Shown here piece by piece: positions 10,960-23,160 of a stretch of 64,000 nt of DNA. This stretch comes from Pachyseris speciosa (taxonomy: Eukaryota; Cnidaria; Anthozoa; Scleractinia; Pachyseridae), in assembly GCA_016490735.1 (NCBI GenBank), contig JAEMWC010000346.1, positions 700,001 to 764,000 on the forward strand, written 5' to 3'. The notes beneath the pieces are model-generated. The model searched no databases. It was not told the origin of the DNA and saw only the letters and a program-made list of their open reading frames with translations. Both the position numbers and the translations under genes were made by a program. Within the stretch, counting starts at the first letter, position 1; each line of letters opens with the position of its first letter.

Positions 10960-11890
10960 TGGATTATAAATATTAAATATTTAAAAATGCGTCGAAAATA
11001 CATTAATTACTAATAGCTAAATTGTAATTAAAACTAAGTCTGTAATAAAAGAATTTTTAAAACGCTCAGTATTACAAATCGGAAATGTAGGCTTGACTTG
11101 TCTAAGCTTAAGGGTAGCAGGGTTAATCCTAGGAAGGGAGTGATGTAAAGGATGACGTTCCCACTCGCTTAATTTCTTGAAAATACCTTTATCGGACTTT
11201 TCTAAGCAATTAATAATGGAAACAGGAGAGGACGTATCTCTTCGTTTATGACAACGATCAAGGAAACATTGTGTGGTATTAAGTTCTGGTGGGGATGAAC
11301 CATATACAGATATTCCGTACATAAGCTTAGGCAAAACTAGAGTGCTGAATTAATTATCCAACTCCGCCTGACAATACCCTTCCTTCCTTAGAGTTCTTAG
11401 AATGTATAGACATTTATTAGCCGCGGCCGGATTATTCTTGACATGAATAGATAACCTACAATTTTCCTGAAATGTAACCCCTAAAAGACATAGTTCTGGA
11501 CGTTGCGGGATATTCTGCACTGTCTCTAGTACATTATTATAGCCTTTCTTTCGGAAAACCGTTTCTTTACATTTAGAGAAATTACATTTCGTACCATTAT
11601 TGATTGACCATTCTGTAAAGTTTCTAACTACATGAATTGCAGTATTACTATCACCTTGCTTCCAAACAGGAATAATTAGAGTGGAATCATCTGCATACTT
11701 GAACAACAAAGAGTTAGACTCTGGATCATTTATGAATATATTAAATAAATAGGGGCCACTAACACTTCCTTGCGTGGTGCTTTTGATTACGCTGATCCAA
11801 TCACAAGTAATGCTATTGCAGACAACCCGTTGTCTCCTATCAGTGAGAAAGCTTAAGTACCAATTAAAAATAAAAATATAGGGTGGTTAT
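10960..11890 (-). mobile_element. LINE fragment, CR1/L2-like reverse transcriptase
   Basis: On the - strand, from about 11880 down to a stop at 11017, one frame encodes the second half of a non-LTR reverse transcriptase. Motifs in order are LSFLTDRRQRVVCN, KSTTQGSVSGPYLFN (QG.V.GP.LFN), FKYADDST (the YADD catalytic box), LLGVTF, and a thumb/C-terminal region with VLPKLMYGISVYG. An in-frame TAA at 11347-11349 interrupts the frame just before FSTLVLPKL. No endonuclease domain is present, so it is 5'-truncated. The trinucleotide array at 10714-10958 sits at its 3' end. Confidence 0.85.
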
Positions 11891-14067
11891 GAACAAATCT
11901 CAAATTCAGTTTGGACAGGACAACGGACAAAATTCAGTCGACTTGTTACCTCGGAAATCTCCAGAGCTGAGTCTCTCTACCTCTTTCTTTCTATACCCCT
12001 TTTTACAATCGTTGACCCTCGCGTTCTACGCATGAATTCAAATTCCCAATAAACTTAGATTTGGACCCGAAACATCTTAGGCCCCGTCGTTCATCACGAC
12101 GCGGTCTAATTGGCGCCTTTTTGTAACTCAGTCATATAAAGGCCAAGGCGGATGAAGGTGCATGATTTACCGTAATTACTGAGTGAAAATGATTTTTACT
12201 CTGTTCTGTACAGCAATGTGTGCTCCATTTTATTACCCATATTGAATTGAGGACAAGGCCCTTCGCAATGAAGTTTCGAGATCATTGATCCATTGATTAC
12301 CACTGAATAAATTGTCGTTGGGGGAAGCGGAAGAAAACACAGTTGCGTTGGGTGTCCCTGGAGGTTTACCATTTACAAGGAAAACCCGGAAAATCGGGTT
12401 GGAAAATCTCATCGTACGCGTCATTCACCTTGAAAAGTTGTAGAAAGTATGGGCAAGTGTTAACTGTAAAACAGCCGCATTTTTGCGTTGTCCGAATGCG
12501 ACGTCTCGTCAAGCGAAAGGTCTGGTGAAGGAGGAAAACGTAGAGTCACACTGCATAAAAAACCGACTGTTTTGCACTGAGTTTAGGGCAAGTGATACAC
12601 TCTTCCTCGTGATCAGAAGATGCTGACATATTTTCTATGTTATTCAGTTGGACAGACTAAATCATTTACATTTGTACGCTGAAATTTTCAACAGGGTGAT
12701 AAGCACCCATGGACATAGGATGACTATATCGGCGCGGCGTAATCACAATATCAATGGACTATCCGTTACAACTGAAGAAATCAGTACACTGTTGGTAGGG
12801 TATTTAGGGCTCTTCTGTTTAGGTAAGATTTGTAAATGTTTATAATGAGCTCGGAAATGTCTTTCAAACTCCCTGTCAGTTTTAAGATGCAAGGCGTATC
12901 CTCATCAATAATTTGTATTTATTCGTCAATATTCTTATATCACCAGGAAAAATACTTCATATCTCGATGACTTTTCATATTAAATGTTCGTGAGCCACGT
13001 TTCAATCGTCTATTTTGGCATGTTTTTCTTTTATTCCCGACCAGAAACATAAACTGATGGGTTGATCGAAAAACATTTGAGTAGTCTGTCTAGGCAAAAT
13101 CATTTACGAGTGGTAAAAATGATTTTCGAGACTGTGGGACCTCGATGTCTTTCCCGTTTAAATATTCTTTTGTTATGATGAATACTGTAAACAATTCCCA
13201 TTTCTACTTCATTTTCACAAACAGAGAGAGAAATGAACTACAACTACTAAGGCTTTATTTGCGTAAAATTGCTGTTGATTTAGATGCATTAATTGAGAAG
13301 CTATGGCCGGAAAAGAACTATATACTCTCGCACCACATGCAAATCTAAAACGTATTTGGGGAGGTAAGAAGTTTCTCAGCTACTGGGGAGGTGAAATTGT
13401 TTTAAATTTACTAAATCATTTCCTTGCCGGTTATTTTCGCTGTCTTTTGAGTAGGCGTTTCTCAGAAAAGAAATTCGGTGAGCGGTGATGGCACAGTTTA
13501 GGTTTTATATAATAGTGCTCCACTTCCCATCCAAGCGTTTCTGATAACACTCCAAGATTCTAAGTTCTCCTAAACTTAAAAATTAAAAAGCGATGTCGCC
13601 GTTCTACTGAGTAGCAACTGTAAGTATTATGAATTGCATTCAGAAATGGACTGCAAGAACACCTCGTTTCAATATTCAAAATGAAAAGAGACTGTAACTT
13701 GTTCTTACCAAGATAAATACAAGGTTTGTTGGATAACAGGCGCTGCTCCTCGCACATCGCTTAGTATAACACTTACTGGGGATTCCCAGGTGACGTCAAA
13801 CCGCTAAACTCTAAGAAAAGTACAAAAGATCGCGTTCAAACACACTTTATCCTCAGCGTGGATTCTCGTTGTTCCGAACTCTTCAATCTTTTTTGTTTTT
13901 GTTGTTGTTGTTTGTTTGTTAAGTTTGTTTTGTTTTGTTTTGTTCTGTTTTCCCCCTAGAAGACTATTTTGACCTCTTTCCCAGTGTTAAACGTTCACGG
14001 TGGACGTCAAAGTAACATACAATCAGCATTCCATAGTGCTGTCGTAATATCAAACCTAAAGCAGTTA
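11891..14067. other. No recognised gene
   Basis: Only short open frames without family resemblance, AT-rich sequence, and TTTGTTGTT-type runs near 13880-13940. A small - strand frame at 12233-12424 has no splice context that convinces me. Confidence 0.5.
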
Positions 14068-14330
14068 CTCGGGCCAATCAAAACAGAAGTTAGACGCAAT
14101 GAACCAATCAGAAATCGCAGCAACTAAGAAGCCGACGATAAGCGCGGAAAACCGCGTGCGCGAAAGCCACGCATGATTGGTTTTGATTTTGTTGTTGTTG
14201 TTTTGAGAAAGTGGATCAGGTTTTGCCAGCCACTTACAGAGAAATAACAAAAACCCAAAGGCGATGAGAATTACCACCAACACTCGGAGCTCGGTCACGA
14301 CATTTTGGGTCATTATTAGAGACATAAAAA
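14068..14330. mobile_element. CCAAT-rich MITE copy (inverted orientation)
   Basis: GGGCCAATCAAAACAGAAG, GCAATGAACCAATCAGAAAT, GCGCGGAAAACCGCG, ATGATTGGTTTTGATTTTG and TTTGAGAAAGTGGATCAGG reproduce, on the other strand, the block order of 8757-9020. Confidence 0.65.
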
Positions 14331-16020
14331 AAAAATGAATTTAAATAATGGGAAGCAGTGAAATAGCAATTTGTCAGGGAAGATAATTACCAAACAACAT
14401 GAAACATGGCGGAGAAGGCCAAAAAGCGTAAACCTGGAAGGTTTTGCTAAGCTTTCGGCCCCGATAGTGAATCTTGGTAGTTCTCCGACAATTTTGTTCC
14501 ATGGAACTCACAAAAACAGAGCGACGCACTGAACTGAGTACAAACGAATGACGTCACGACTATTCACCAGACCCCAGGTTCTTGTCTAGAATTTTGAGAA
14601 AGGCCCAACTTTCGCCGCATTTTAAAATAAGTTCCTGCAACGTTTAGTAACTTATTTTCCCCTCAAAATATTTCTTAAAACACTTATTTTCATATTGGAG
14701 AAAAAAACTGGCTTTGAAATTTCGGTTCATGTGCACTTTAAGTGAAAACCACTCTATTTGTGTAAGTAACCAAATTGCAATTCTGGTGATAAAATAAAGC
14801 ATTTTATGGCCAGTGTGTTTTTGTCGGCCTTCCGCTGCGTCAAATTTATGTTTCCCTGAAATTTACCCAAGCCAGTTTCCGTCAATAATACGGCTAACAT
14901 ATATTAATTACTGTTAGTAGACCATTTCTTCAGAATCTTTAGTACGCACCACAAACTGGTGAACAGCCTGTTTTATCCGAAAAGAAAGGATGCTAATGTA
15001 ACTCAAAATCTCTGAGGGGGGAGGGGGGAGGGGGGTATTGTCAGTGGCTTGTTTGAGAAGATAAGAACTATGATATATACCGCAAACATTCATGGGAGAG
15101 TTTTATTTGGACATCCAATACCTTAAATTTCGTACGTTGTTTTCTTATACCACAGTTTCCTCTTGATCTCCACCTGCCGCTCCATTACGAAGTCGGGTTT
15201 GTATGAATTAAATGCGAAATTGAATATACAGTTGGAAAATCAACATTAACCTGCGATCAGGCGAAGTTTTTCGCGGAAAAAAAAAATTCGCCTGATCGCA
15301 GGTTAAATCAACATCTGAATCCGATGTTTGTTTCTTTTTCAGCAAAAGGGCAAACAGAACCTTCTATTTTCAGGAAACCGCAGCGTGCCTTCTAATGGAT
15401 TGAGATTAAATATTAATTATTGGTAACAACGGTTTCCGTGCTTGCAAGTGCATCATCATCTAACTAAAATAGCTTTCTTCATAGGTGCTCGGCACGATCA
15501 AAAGAACTTGGCAAGAGTCTCACAGATTTCGAATCGCGTTCGATTTTCAATAATTTAAATAATTTGGAGTTCTAGTTTTAATTACTTTTAGGACAAAGCT
15601 TGCGAAATGTTTGCTTTCAGATTCTAGAAGAAAATTTAAACGTTTAGCTAAGCCAGGAAATCCTTTGTATTTAATTGTAATACTGAAACGCGGCGAAAGC
15701 AGATGATTGTTTTCAAAAAGCCCCTAGCTCTTAGGTTGTTGTTTTATTCGCAAAAAGAGTGATTGGTATTTTCACTGAAGTCAGCGATTCATATCTAGTC
15801 TGTCGCTTATGAGATATTATAGCCAATAAACGTTTTCAGAATTTGCTTAATATATTCACAAATTGCGTAAAAAAGGATGAGCCAGACAAGAGACTGACAT
15901 GGAAAGGTCATGAAATCTTTGCGGGTTTTAATAAAGAGCGTTTTTCACCATTTCAGTGTTTTTTCTCGCCAGCTGAAAATCAATAGGTATGGAGATAAGG
16001 ACCGCAAATAATATTCGAAA
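14331..16020. other. No recognised gene; contains one short palindrome
   Basis: AT-rich DNA. The only structure is the palindrome at 15247-15304. I looked for TM1-TM5 of the GPCR at 16416 and did not find them. Confidence 0.5.
15247..15304. repeat. Short hairpin, 20-bp arms
   Basis: TTAACCTGCGATCAGGCGAA is followed, after a 15-20 bp loop, by its exact inverse TTCGCCTGATCGCAGGTTAA. Perfect arms indicate a recent or constrained hairpin, probably a tiny MITE. Confidence 0.9.
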
Positions 16021-16021
16021 T

Positions 16022-16300
16022 TGACATACATACATACATACATACATACATACATACATACATACATACATACATACATACATACATACATACATACATA
16101 CATACATACATACATTACATACATACATACATTACTTTATTTACCCTCGGATTTTAGAGTAGCTTGTGCAGCTAATATCTCCGAGCATTTTACCATCAGA
16201 TGAGAGATAGACCACCACACCGGGAACTACGTCCCCTACTCTTTTCGAACAGTGTGTGGGTTCTTTAACGTTCCACAGAATCAATTATGAAGAGTTGTGA
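16022..16300 (-). mobile_element. Retroelement 3' end with (CATA)n tail
   Basis: A run of CATA units (16024-16135) precedes TTACTTTATTTACCCTCGG, AGAGTAGCTTGTGCAGCTAA and ATCTCCGAGCATTTTACC, continuing to GTGTGTGGGTTCTTTAACG and ACAACTCTTC-type sequence near 16300. It is the reverse complement of the family seen at 5072-5196 (first part) and 42651-42756 (second part). Confidence 0.8.
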
Positions 16301-16415
16301 AAGACGCCTTGTCTCGTAAAAAGCTTTTTTTCTCCCACAAACGCTCAGCTGATCAAACAAACTTAGGCTGCCATTAATTATTACCATTGATCCCTGGTAC
16401 AATACATATACACAG

Positions 16416-16802
16416 TCACACCAGGTAGTCAAGAGAAAGCGGCGAGCGATAAGAATGAGCATTTGTATCATGATTGCATTTTACATTTGCTTTTTGCCCA
16501 TGCTATTTCTTTCGCTCGCTCTACTTGAAATGCAGATGACGATCCCATGTTGGGTACTGAAAGAGCTCTCTTTCTTTGCTTATCTCATGTTTTACTTATC
16601 CTCAACAATCAACCCGATTATTTGCATGGCATTTGCCAAACGCTACTGCCGTGGATTGGCCCAAATAGTTCGTTCGTTTTGGGGTCACCTTGCCGTGAAA
16701 GGTAATTACAACATTGAATCAAATGAGGAGCTCAGCCCGAGAAAACAACTCGAAGAAACGCAGGCAACTGCGACTAGAAGAAAAAGAGGAAATGCCTCAT
16801 GA
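16416..16802 (+). pseudogene. Class A GPCR, terminal TM6-TM7 exon only
   Basis: After an acceptor-like ATACACAG, the frame reads VVKRKRRAIRMSICIMI and then AFYICFLPML (basic end of loop 3 plus TM6 with a C-x-x-P kink), an extracellular loop with PCWVLKELS, TM7 with the NPIIC form of the NPxxY motif, and the start of helix 8 (FAKRYCRG), then a basic cytoplasmic tail to TGA. Rhodopsin-family receptors in cnidarians are often expanded in clusters. TM1-TM5 are not found upstream, where retroelement and microsatellite sequence occupies 16022-16300. It is either a last exon whose partner is far away or a truncated copy. The open frame itself is intact. Confidence 0.75.
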
Positions 16803-17269
16803 AGAGAGAGGAAAATAATTAAAAGCAAGTCGCCTTTTGAATCGTTAAATAACAAACTTGTTAATCTGATGCCAGGTCAAACAAATATATGTATACGAGG
16901 GAAAATATAAGTGTAATTCCTGTCAAAATGATTGTAAAGCGAAAGGCAGATGGTTGTAGATAAAAAGTCCATAAAAGAGTCAAAGGTTTCGAGCCAACTC
17001 GTTTGGGGTGTTTTTAGTCACGGGCATGTACATTCTAATTTAAAATCTTAATGAATAAATTAAAACCTATAGCTAATACATTTCAATAAAAATTAAATCG
17101 TAATGAAATTGTAAAAGTTGTTATAGGATGTTAATAACTCGCTTTTGATTAAAATGAACTTTGACTATAAAATGTTACTATAGACACTAAGCGAAAAAAG
17201 TCTTCCAAGAAACTAAAAAATGTTACCTTTGTCTCAACACCGGCTAGGTGAAATGGTAATGTAAAACGA

Positions 17270-17352
17270 ATTGGTAATGCCATGTTGGTTTCTCAAGAGC
17301 TATCTCTCTTTGCTAATCCAAGCACCCCATGGTTTTCGTATCCTCAAAGCTA
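17270..17352 (+). pseudogene. Decayed second copy of the GPCR TM7 region
   Basis: CCATGTTGGTTTCTCAAGAG then CTATCTCTCTTTGCTAATC aligns with CCATGTTGGGTACTGAAAGA then GCTCTCTTTCTTTGCTTATC in the GPCR exon at 16546-16585. One frame still gives PCWFLK. The match fades after TATCCTCAA, and indels destroy the frame. The BEL/Pao insertion begins 44 bp later. Confidence 0.55.
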
Positions 17353-17395
17353 CAGTCTGCATGCGTTCTATTACTTAGACAATCGGTGCAGGGAG

Positions 17396-17772
17396 TGTTT
17401 CGCTGACTAGTTAATGTTTACTTTTTTGACTCGTCGATTGACATTTGATTTCGTAGAATATTATCTTGATTGACACCTATACGCGTAAACGATTGAGTTA
17501 GTCGACCTTTCGAATGACACGTTTTTACACTTACGCATTCCAGAAGAGAAAACTGTAATTTCACTTCGCTGACCTGTATTGCTGACCTGTTTTACTGTAC
17601 TGTTCTGCTAACCCGTTTGCTGACCTGTATTTTAATTGGACTGGATACGCCACAGAAATCGAATAAAAGGCAAACAACAACAACAACAACAACTTTATTT
17701 ATCTTTACATATAAAAGTTAAGTACGATTACGTAGTCCAGTCGATTATTCGAGAACCATTTTCCTCGGACCA
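17396..17772 (+). repeat. 5' LTR of the BEL/Pao element
   Basis: Starts TGTTTCGCTGAC and ends TTCCTCGGACCA (TG...CA). It contains GAATAAAAGG (poly-A signal) and two GCTGACCTGTATT repeats. Compared with the 3' LTR it differs at only three positions before 17676. It then carries about 38 extra bases, (CAA)n followed by CTTTATTTATCTTTACATA, between GGCAAA and the shared TACGATTACGTAG. Confidence 0.9.
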
Positions 17773-17844
17773 CAGCATTCGATTTCTTCTCCGTCGGACT
17801 GAGAGATAAATGGTTCTGTGTCCTGTGGATGGTATGGATCAATA

Positions 17845-19325
17845 ATGGAGGAGGAATTAAAAGAAGCGAAGAAAACAAGGAGGAACGCCAAGGCAGCCCT
17901 TACAAGAAGTGGCAAGTGGGTGATCAACCTTACCGAAATTAAAAGACCAGGCTCAGAGGTAAGAGATGCCTTAAGTGAAGTCGAAGAAGCGTACAACGAT
18001 CTGGTAGTTAAACATGAAAATTACACGAAACTGATAGATGACGATACGAAATTTGAAGAAGCTGAAAGTTGGATGGAAAAATGCCAGGATACTTTCATGG
18101 ACTATGTAATGCGAGCTGAGATGTACTTAGAAAGTTTAGTTAGCCAAGAAAAGGAATTTCTGCAGGAAAATGATATTGGTAAAGAGAAAAATGCGAGTGT
18201 TAATCAGCCGAGCACCATCGGAATTTCAAGTATGCAATCTGTGGAGGACGTGCCTTCCGGTAGCGGTTCTCATTATAATGGACAGAACACTATTGTTACT
18301 GTTGAACAAGTAAACATTGAGCAAGCCCTGGGTAGTGGCGAAATTCCGGTCTCAGTAATTCAATTCCTGAAAGTAACATGTGTGGGTTTAAAATGGAAAA
18401 ACCAAAATTGCCGAAGTTCGCGGGAGACGTTAGAGAATATGCAATTTTTAAGGCAGATTTTAAACACGCAATTGAAGCCCGATACACCAAACGAGACGCT
18501 ATCACATTTTTACGTACATGTCTCCAAGGGAAGCCTCTAGATCTGATTAAAGGAATTGGCACAGATTACGACGCCGCGTGGGAATATTTGGATTAAATTT
18601 ACGGTGATCCAAGATTTGTTTCGGACACAATAACGCAGGATGTTGTCAAATTCCGCGCGCTGCAAAACGGCGAAGATGCGAGGTTCTGTGATCTTGTGCA
18701 TCTAGTTAAACGATGTTACAACACCCTGAAAGAAGTGGGAGTTCCCAGCGACATGGATAATAGTCACATGCTGTCAATCATCGAACAAAAGATGTGCGCA
18801 GAAGATAGAAAAGTTTGGTCAAGGGACTTGGAACGAGATGGAAAGACCGCGACATTACAAGGGCTCATGGATTGGATGAGTGTAGAAATGAAATCCCGCA
18901 TGCGTGCAACAGCTCCACTGAGAACCGGACCAAGTACTCACCGTTCAGTCCATCATGTGCGAGATGTCAGCAGGAAAAGTAATTCAACCTGGCACAAATG
19001 TTGGGTGTGTCAAAATTCTGCTCACTGGCCGGACCAATGTCAGACATTTGCTGCTCTGAGTATCGACGAGCGGCTCAAGATCGCCAAGGAGAATCACGTT
19101 TGTTTTGGTTGCCTTAAAAGGACCGGAAGAGGACACAGGCTGGAAAACTGTAGCCGACGACAACGTTGCACGAAACAGGAAGACGGAAAACAGTGCGAAC
19201 ACTTCCATCATCCACTCTTACACAAAAGCAACACCATCAGAATCGGAGTAGCAGCTGTCGCCGCCGGTCAAGGTGCACTTCTCCCTGTCATCTCAACAAT
19301 CATTTGCGGTCAGAATGGAGTCCAG
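17845..19325 (+). pseudogene. BEL/Pao gag region, broken
   Basis: Begins at ATG 17845 with a charged, helical segment (MEEELKEAKKTRR). The frame shifts near 18380 into the capsid-like block KLPKFAGD (DUF1759 type). It hits an in-frame TAA at 18594-18596 and continues to zinc knuckles CWVCQNSAHWPDQC and CFGCLKRTGRGH. This matches BEL/Pao Gag architecture. Gag binds and packages element RNA. The two breaks mean no full Gag can be made from this copy. Confidence 0.85.
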
Positions 19326-20604
19326 AAAAACGGAAACATCCTCTCGATACAGGCGCACAAGTAAGCCTTATTCGTACTGACACTGCGGAGATACTAGGAC
19401 TCAAAGGAAGGGACATTTCTGTGACAATAGCGAAAGTCGGTGGAGAAGAAGAAACCATACGAACAAAGGAGTATCGGGTACCAGTCAGTTCGGTAGATGA
19501 CCGCAAGAAGTATTCGATAAAGGTAATCGGGATTCCCAGTATAAGTGACGACATTGCCGCAGTACAGACGTCACCGATCACCGAGCTCCTGGGTCTATCA
19601 AACGAGAAATTCCGACGTGGAAAGGGACAGATTGATATCCTGATCGGCATTGACCACGCGCACCTGCACACAGGCCAAACCAGACAAGCAGGAGAGCTTG
19701 TAGCAAGACAAACGCCACTGGGATGGGTAGTGTTTGGAGGCACATCGCGACACGTTCAGCCAGCAAGTCGTATATTATTTGTCAAGTTCGCTATGCCCGT
19801 GGACCTCTCAGACTTCTGGAAAACGGAGACAATGGGCGTCGAAGTGAAGCCATGTGTTTGCGAAGCAGACAAGTTAAGCCAAGTGGAAAGGGAAGAAGCC
19901 GAAGTCATTAACCAGTCGTGTCAGAAAATTGGCAACCAGTGGATGATTCCATATCCGTGGAAAAAAGATCCGAATGTCCTTCCAGATAACAAACCGCTGG
20001 AGTTGAAACGGTTGGAATCAGTGGAACGTCGTCTGAAGTCCAACCCAGATCAAGCCAAGGCATATGATGAGCAAATGACTGAAATGAGGAACTTGAATTT
20101 CTGCAGAAAGTTATCAAAGGACGAAATGAAGAATTACAAAGGTCCCGTTCACTACATACCGCATCACGCAGTAATCAAGCCGGAAAAGAAAAGCACCCCA
20201 GTTCGCATCGTTTTTAACTCGTCATCCGTATTTCAAGGCCATAAACTGAATGATTATTGGATGAAAGGTCCTGATCTACTTAACAGTCTATTTGGTGTGG
20301 TCCTGCGTTTCAGGGAAAGAGAAGTCGCATTAGTCGGGGACATATCGAAGATGTACCATCGCATACTGATACCCGAGAGAGATCAACAGGTTCACCGATT
20401 CCTATGGAGAAACTTAGAAACCCACCGCGAACCAGATTTCTACGTCAAAACTGTACTAACGTTTGGGGACAAGCCAGCCCCAGCAATGGCACAAACAGCA
20501 CTGAGGAAGACTGCACAAGAAAGTAGGAGTACCCACCCCAAAGCAGCCGATGTTTTAATCAAGAACGCGTACATGGATGATATCTGCGACTCTGTTGCAC
20601 AGTG
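19326..20604 (+). pseudogene. BEL/Pao protease and reverse transcriptase region
   Basis: In a new frame, LDTGAQVSLI is the aspartic protease active site (DUF1758 type). Downstream are GWVVFGG, the BEL/Pao linker, and RT blocks VRIVFNSSSV, LVGDISKMYHRI, TFGDKPAP and NAYMDDICDS with the catalytic YMDD. The frame is lost at about 20595 and resumes shifted by one base in the next segment. Confidence 0.9.
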
Positions 20605-22903
20605 AAGGAAGCAAAACAGCTAGCTAAAGATCTCGACAACGTTCTAGAAAAGGGTGGTTTCAAAGTCAAAGGTTGGATCTCCAACGAGTCCTTGAAAGAC
20701 CAGAGTCAAGATGAGAAGATGGAAATGATGACGATGTTTCAAGGAGCAGTCGAAGAGAAAGTTCTAGGCGTCACATGGAACAATCAGTCAGACACGTTAT
20801 CGTTCAAGGTGGACTCTGACTTGATGAACTGTATCACAGAATGTGAACAACAACAACCTGAGGTTAAATTAACGAAGAGAATGTTACTCAGTCAAGTCGC
20901 CCGGATCTACGATCCAGTTGGATTCGCCGCCGCTTTCCTGATAAGAACCAAGATAGGAATGCAAGAGCTTTGGCAAACAGGAGTTGATTGGGATGAGGAG
21001 CTTCCGCCTACAGTCCGTGACAAATGGATTGAACTGTTCAAAGAGATGAAGGGTCTTAATAAGATCACCTTTCAGAGAAGTTTGTGTAGTGCGAATGCCA
21101 CCGAACCGCCACTGCTGTGCGTATTCTCAGACGCATCCCAGGAAGCCTTTGGAGCTTGTGCCTACATCCGGCAGAGAACAAACGATGACAAGTACCAGGT
21201 CAAGTTGATTGCAGTCGCGAGTAGCACCTTTGAAGCAGCTGAGCGTACCGCGTTTGGAGTTGCAGGCCGCAGTTCTAGCATCCCGCCTAGCAAAGACCAT
21301 ACAAGAAGAGTCCAGGATACGATTCCAATCCGTGAAGTTTTTCACTGACAGCATGATTACACTTGCCTGGTTACAAAGCCGGTCACGCAGTTTTAAGCCA
21401 TTTGTTTCCTCACGAGTGGGAGAAATTCAGAACAATTCAGACCCGAATCAGTGGAGGCATATTCCCGGCGAAGTGAATGTGGCCGATGATGTCTCCAGGG
21501 GGATACGTGTGGAAGATCTGAATGGAAGATGGAGTAACGGACCGGAGTTCTTGCAACTCCCAGAAGAACTTTGGCCGCAAGAAGCAGTCAAACCTGTCTC
21601 AGAAGAAGACATGGAACGACGTCAGGTGACAGTAGTGTGCGAAGTGAAGAAGGTTGAGCAAGCCATCGACCCTAAGAAGTTCTCTAGCTGGAGAAATTTG
21701 ATTCGAGTAACGGCACGCATACAGAGGCTAGCCAAGAAGATATATTTACGAAAGCACGCTCAAGAAGGAAGAAACGGGCCACTTACCCCAGAAGAACTGG
21801 AAAGTGCTGAGATATTCTGGATAAAGGAAGCTCAAAAGGACTTGCGTCTTCGAATGGAGAAGGGAGAATTCAAGACCCTGAGCCCACTTTCGGATGAGAA
21901 AGGTGTGATTAGAGTCGGAGGAAGAGTGGACAAAGCTTTCGTGTCCTATGAAACAAGACACCCCGCCCTTCTCCCCAGTGATCACTGGATCTCGTGGCTG
22001 ATAACAAGACACGCCCATCAGTACGGACATAACGGTGTAGCAGCTACGACAGCCAAAACAAGGACGAAGTTCTGGATTTTAAAGGCAAACAAGCTAAGCA
22101 ATTCCGTCAAGTTTAAGTGTGGGTTCTGTCGCGAAATGGCACACAAGACGGAGACGCGCCAGCTGATGGCGAATTTACCTGCACTTCGCTTAACTCCTTA
22201 CACCCCACCGTTTTACATTACAGCATGCGATTATTTCGGGCCTTACAAGGTCAAGATCTCACGAAACAGAACCGCGAAGCATTACGGAGTCTTGTTTACG
22301 TGCCTGAACACCAGAGTTGTTCATCTGGAGATGGCCGTGTACTGTTCTACAATGGAGTTTCTTCAAGTCCTGCGAAGATTCTTTGCCATGAGAGGTCAGC
22401 CTGCAGTCATAATGAGTGACAATGGTTCACAGTTCGTCGGCGCTGAGAAGGAGTTGCGTCAGATTGTACGAAGCATAAACGTAGAAGAGGTGCAAGAATT
22501 CTGTGGAGAGAAAGGAACGCAGTGGAAGTTTATTACACCAGCTGCTCCACATCAAAATGGTTCCGCAGAGGCGTTAGTTAAAACCTGCAAGAGCGCCTTG
22601 AAGAAAGCTATTGGCAGTCAAGTGCTTACGCCATTTGAGCTGTACACAGTCCTGCTGGAAGTGGCTAACCTGGTAAACCAGCGACCAATCGGTAGAATCC
22701 CAAACGACCCTGACGACGGCAGTTACATATGCCCTAATGACGTACTACTAGGACGCGCTTCGTCAGAAGTTCCCCAAGGACCATTCAAGGAAACGAAGAA
22801 TCCGCGCCACCGGGTAGAGTTCGTTCAGAAAATTGTTGATTCCTTTTGGAAGCGCTGGAGTAGGGACGTGTTCCCGTCACTGGTACCTAGGAAGCAATGG
22901 TAG
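20605..22903 (+). pseudogene. BEL/Pao RNase H and integrase region
   Basis: After the frame change, VLGVTWN and SQVARIYDPVGF mark the RT thumb. VFSDASQEAFGAC is the RNase H-like start. A further shift near 21215 restores LKQLSVPRLELQAAV and FFTDSMI. Integrase follows with an HHCC zinc site (RHAHQYGHNG...CGFCR) and D-D-E residues in ACDYFGP, MSDNGSQF and NGSAEALVK. The frame stops at TAG 22901-22903 just before the C-terminal domain. Confidence 0.9.
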
Positions 22904-23113
22904 GTTGAACGGCGGAACGTGAGAGTAGATGACATCGTAGCAGTAGCCAATGCCAATGCAATTCGAGGTGATTGGTCCATAGGTCGAATCTTGGAAGTGT
23001 ACCCAGGACCGGACGGTCGAGTGCGAAATGTGAAGGTCAAGACGTCGATGGGAGAGTATAGCCGACCAATCACTAAAATCGCTGTCATTCACCCTGCGGA
23101 AGGTGATGACTGA
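22904..23113 (+). pseudogene. BEL/Pao integrase C-terminal (DUF5641-like) segment after a stop
   Basis: Same frame as the integrase, separated from it by a single TAG. It reads VDDIVAVANANAIRGDW, IGRILEVYPGPDG and VRNVKVKT. This is the chromodomain-like tail typical of BEL/Pao and related integrases. It ends at TGA 23111-23113, 47 bp before the 3' LTR. Confidence 0.85.
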
Positions 23114-23148
23114 AAGGACAACAGAGGAGATAAGGACTACGCCCTTAT

Positions 23149-23160
23149 CGGGGCGGAGGG
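23149..23160 (+). other. Polypurine tract of the BEL/Pao element
   Basis: GGGGCGGAGGG immediately precedes the 3' LTR, the usual place for plus-strand priming. A primer-binding site after the 5' LTR could not be matched to a tRNA by eye. Confidence 0.7.

Noticed and set aside
10576..11013. Long frames of poly-Ser, poly-Leu, Val-Ala and Tyr-Cys over the trinucleotide array
   Set aside because: They exist only because a trinucleotide repeat is open in every frame. No flanking coding signal or splice context.
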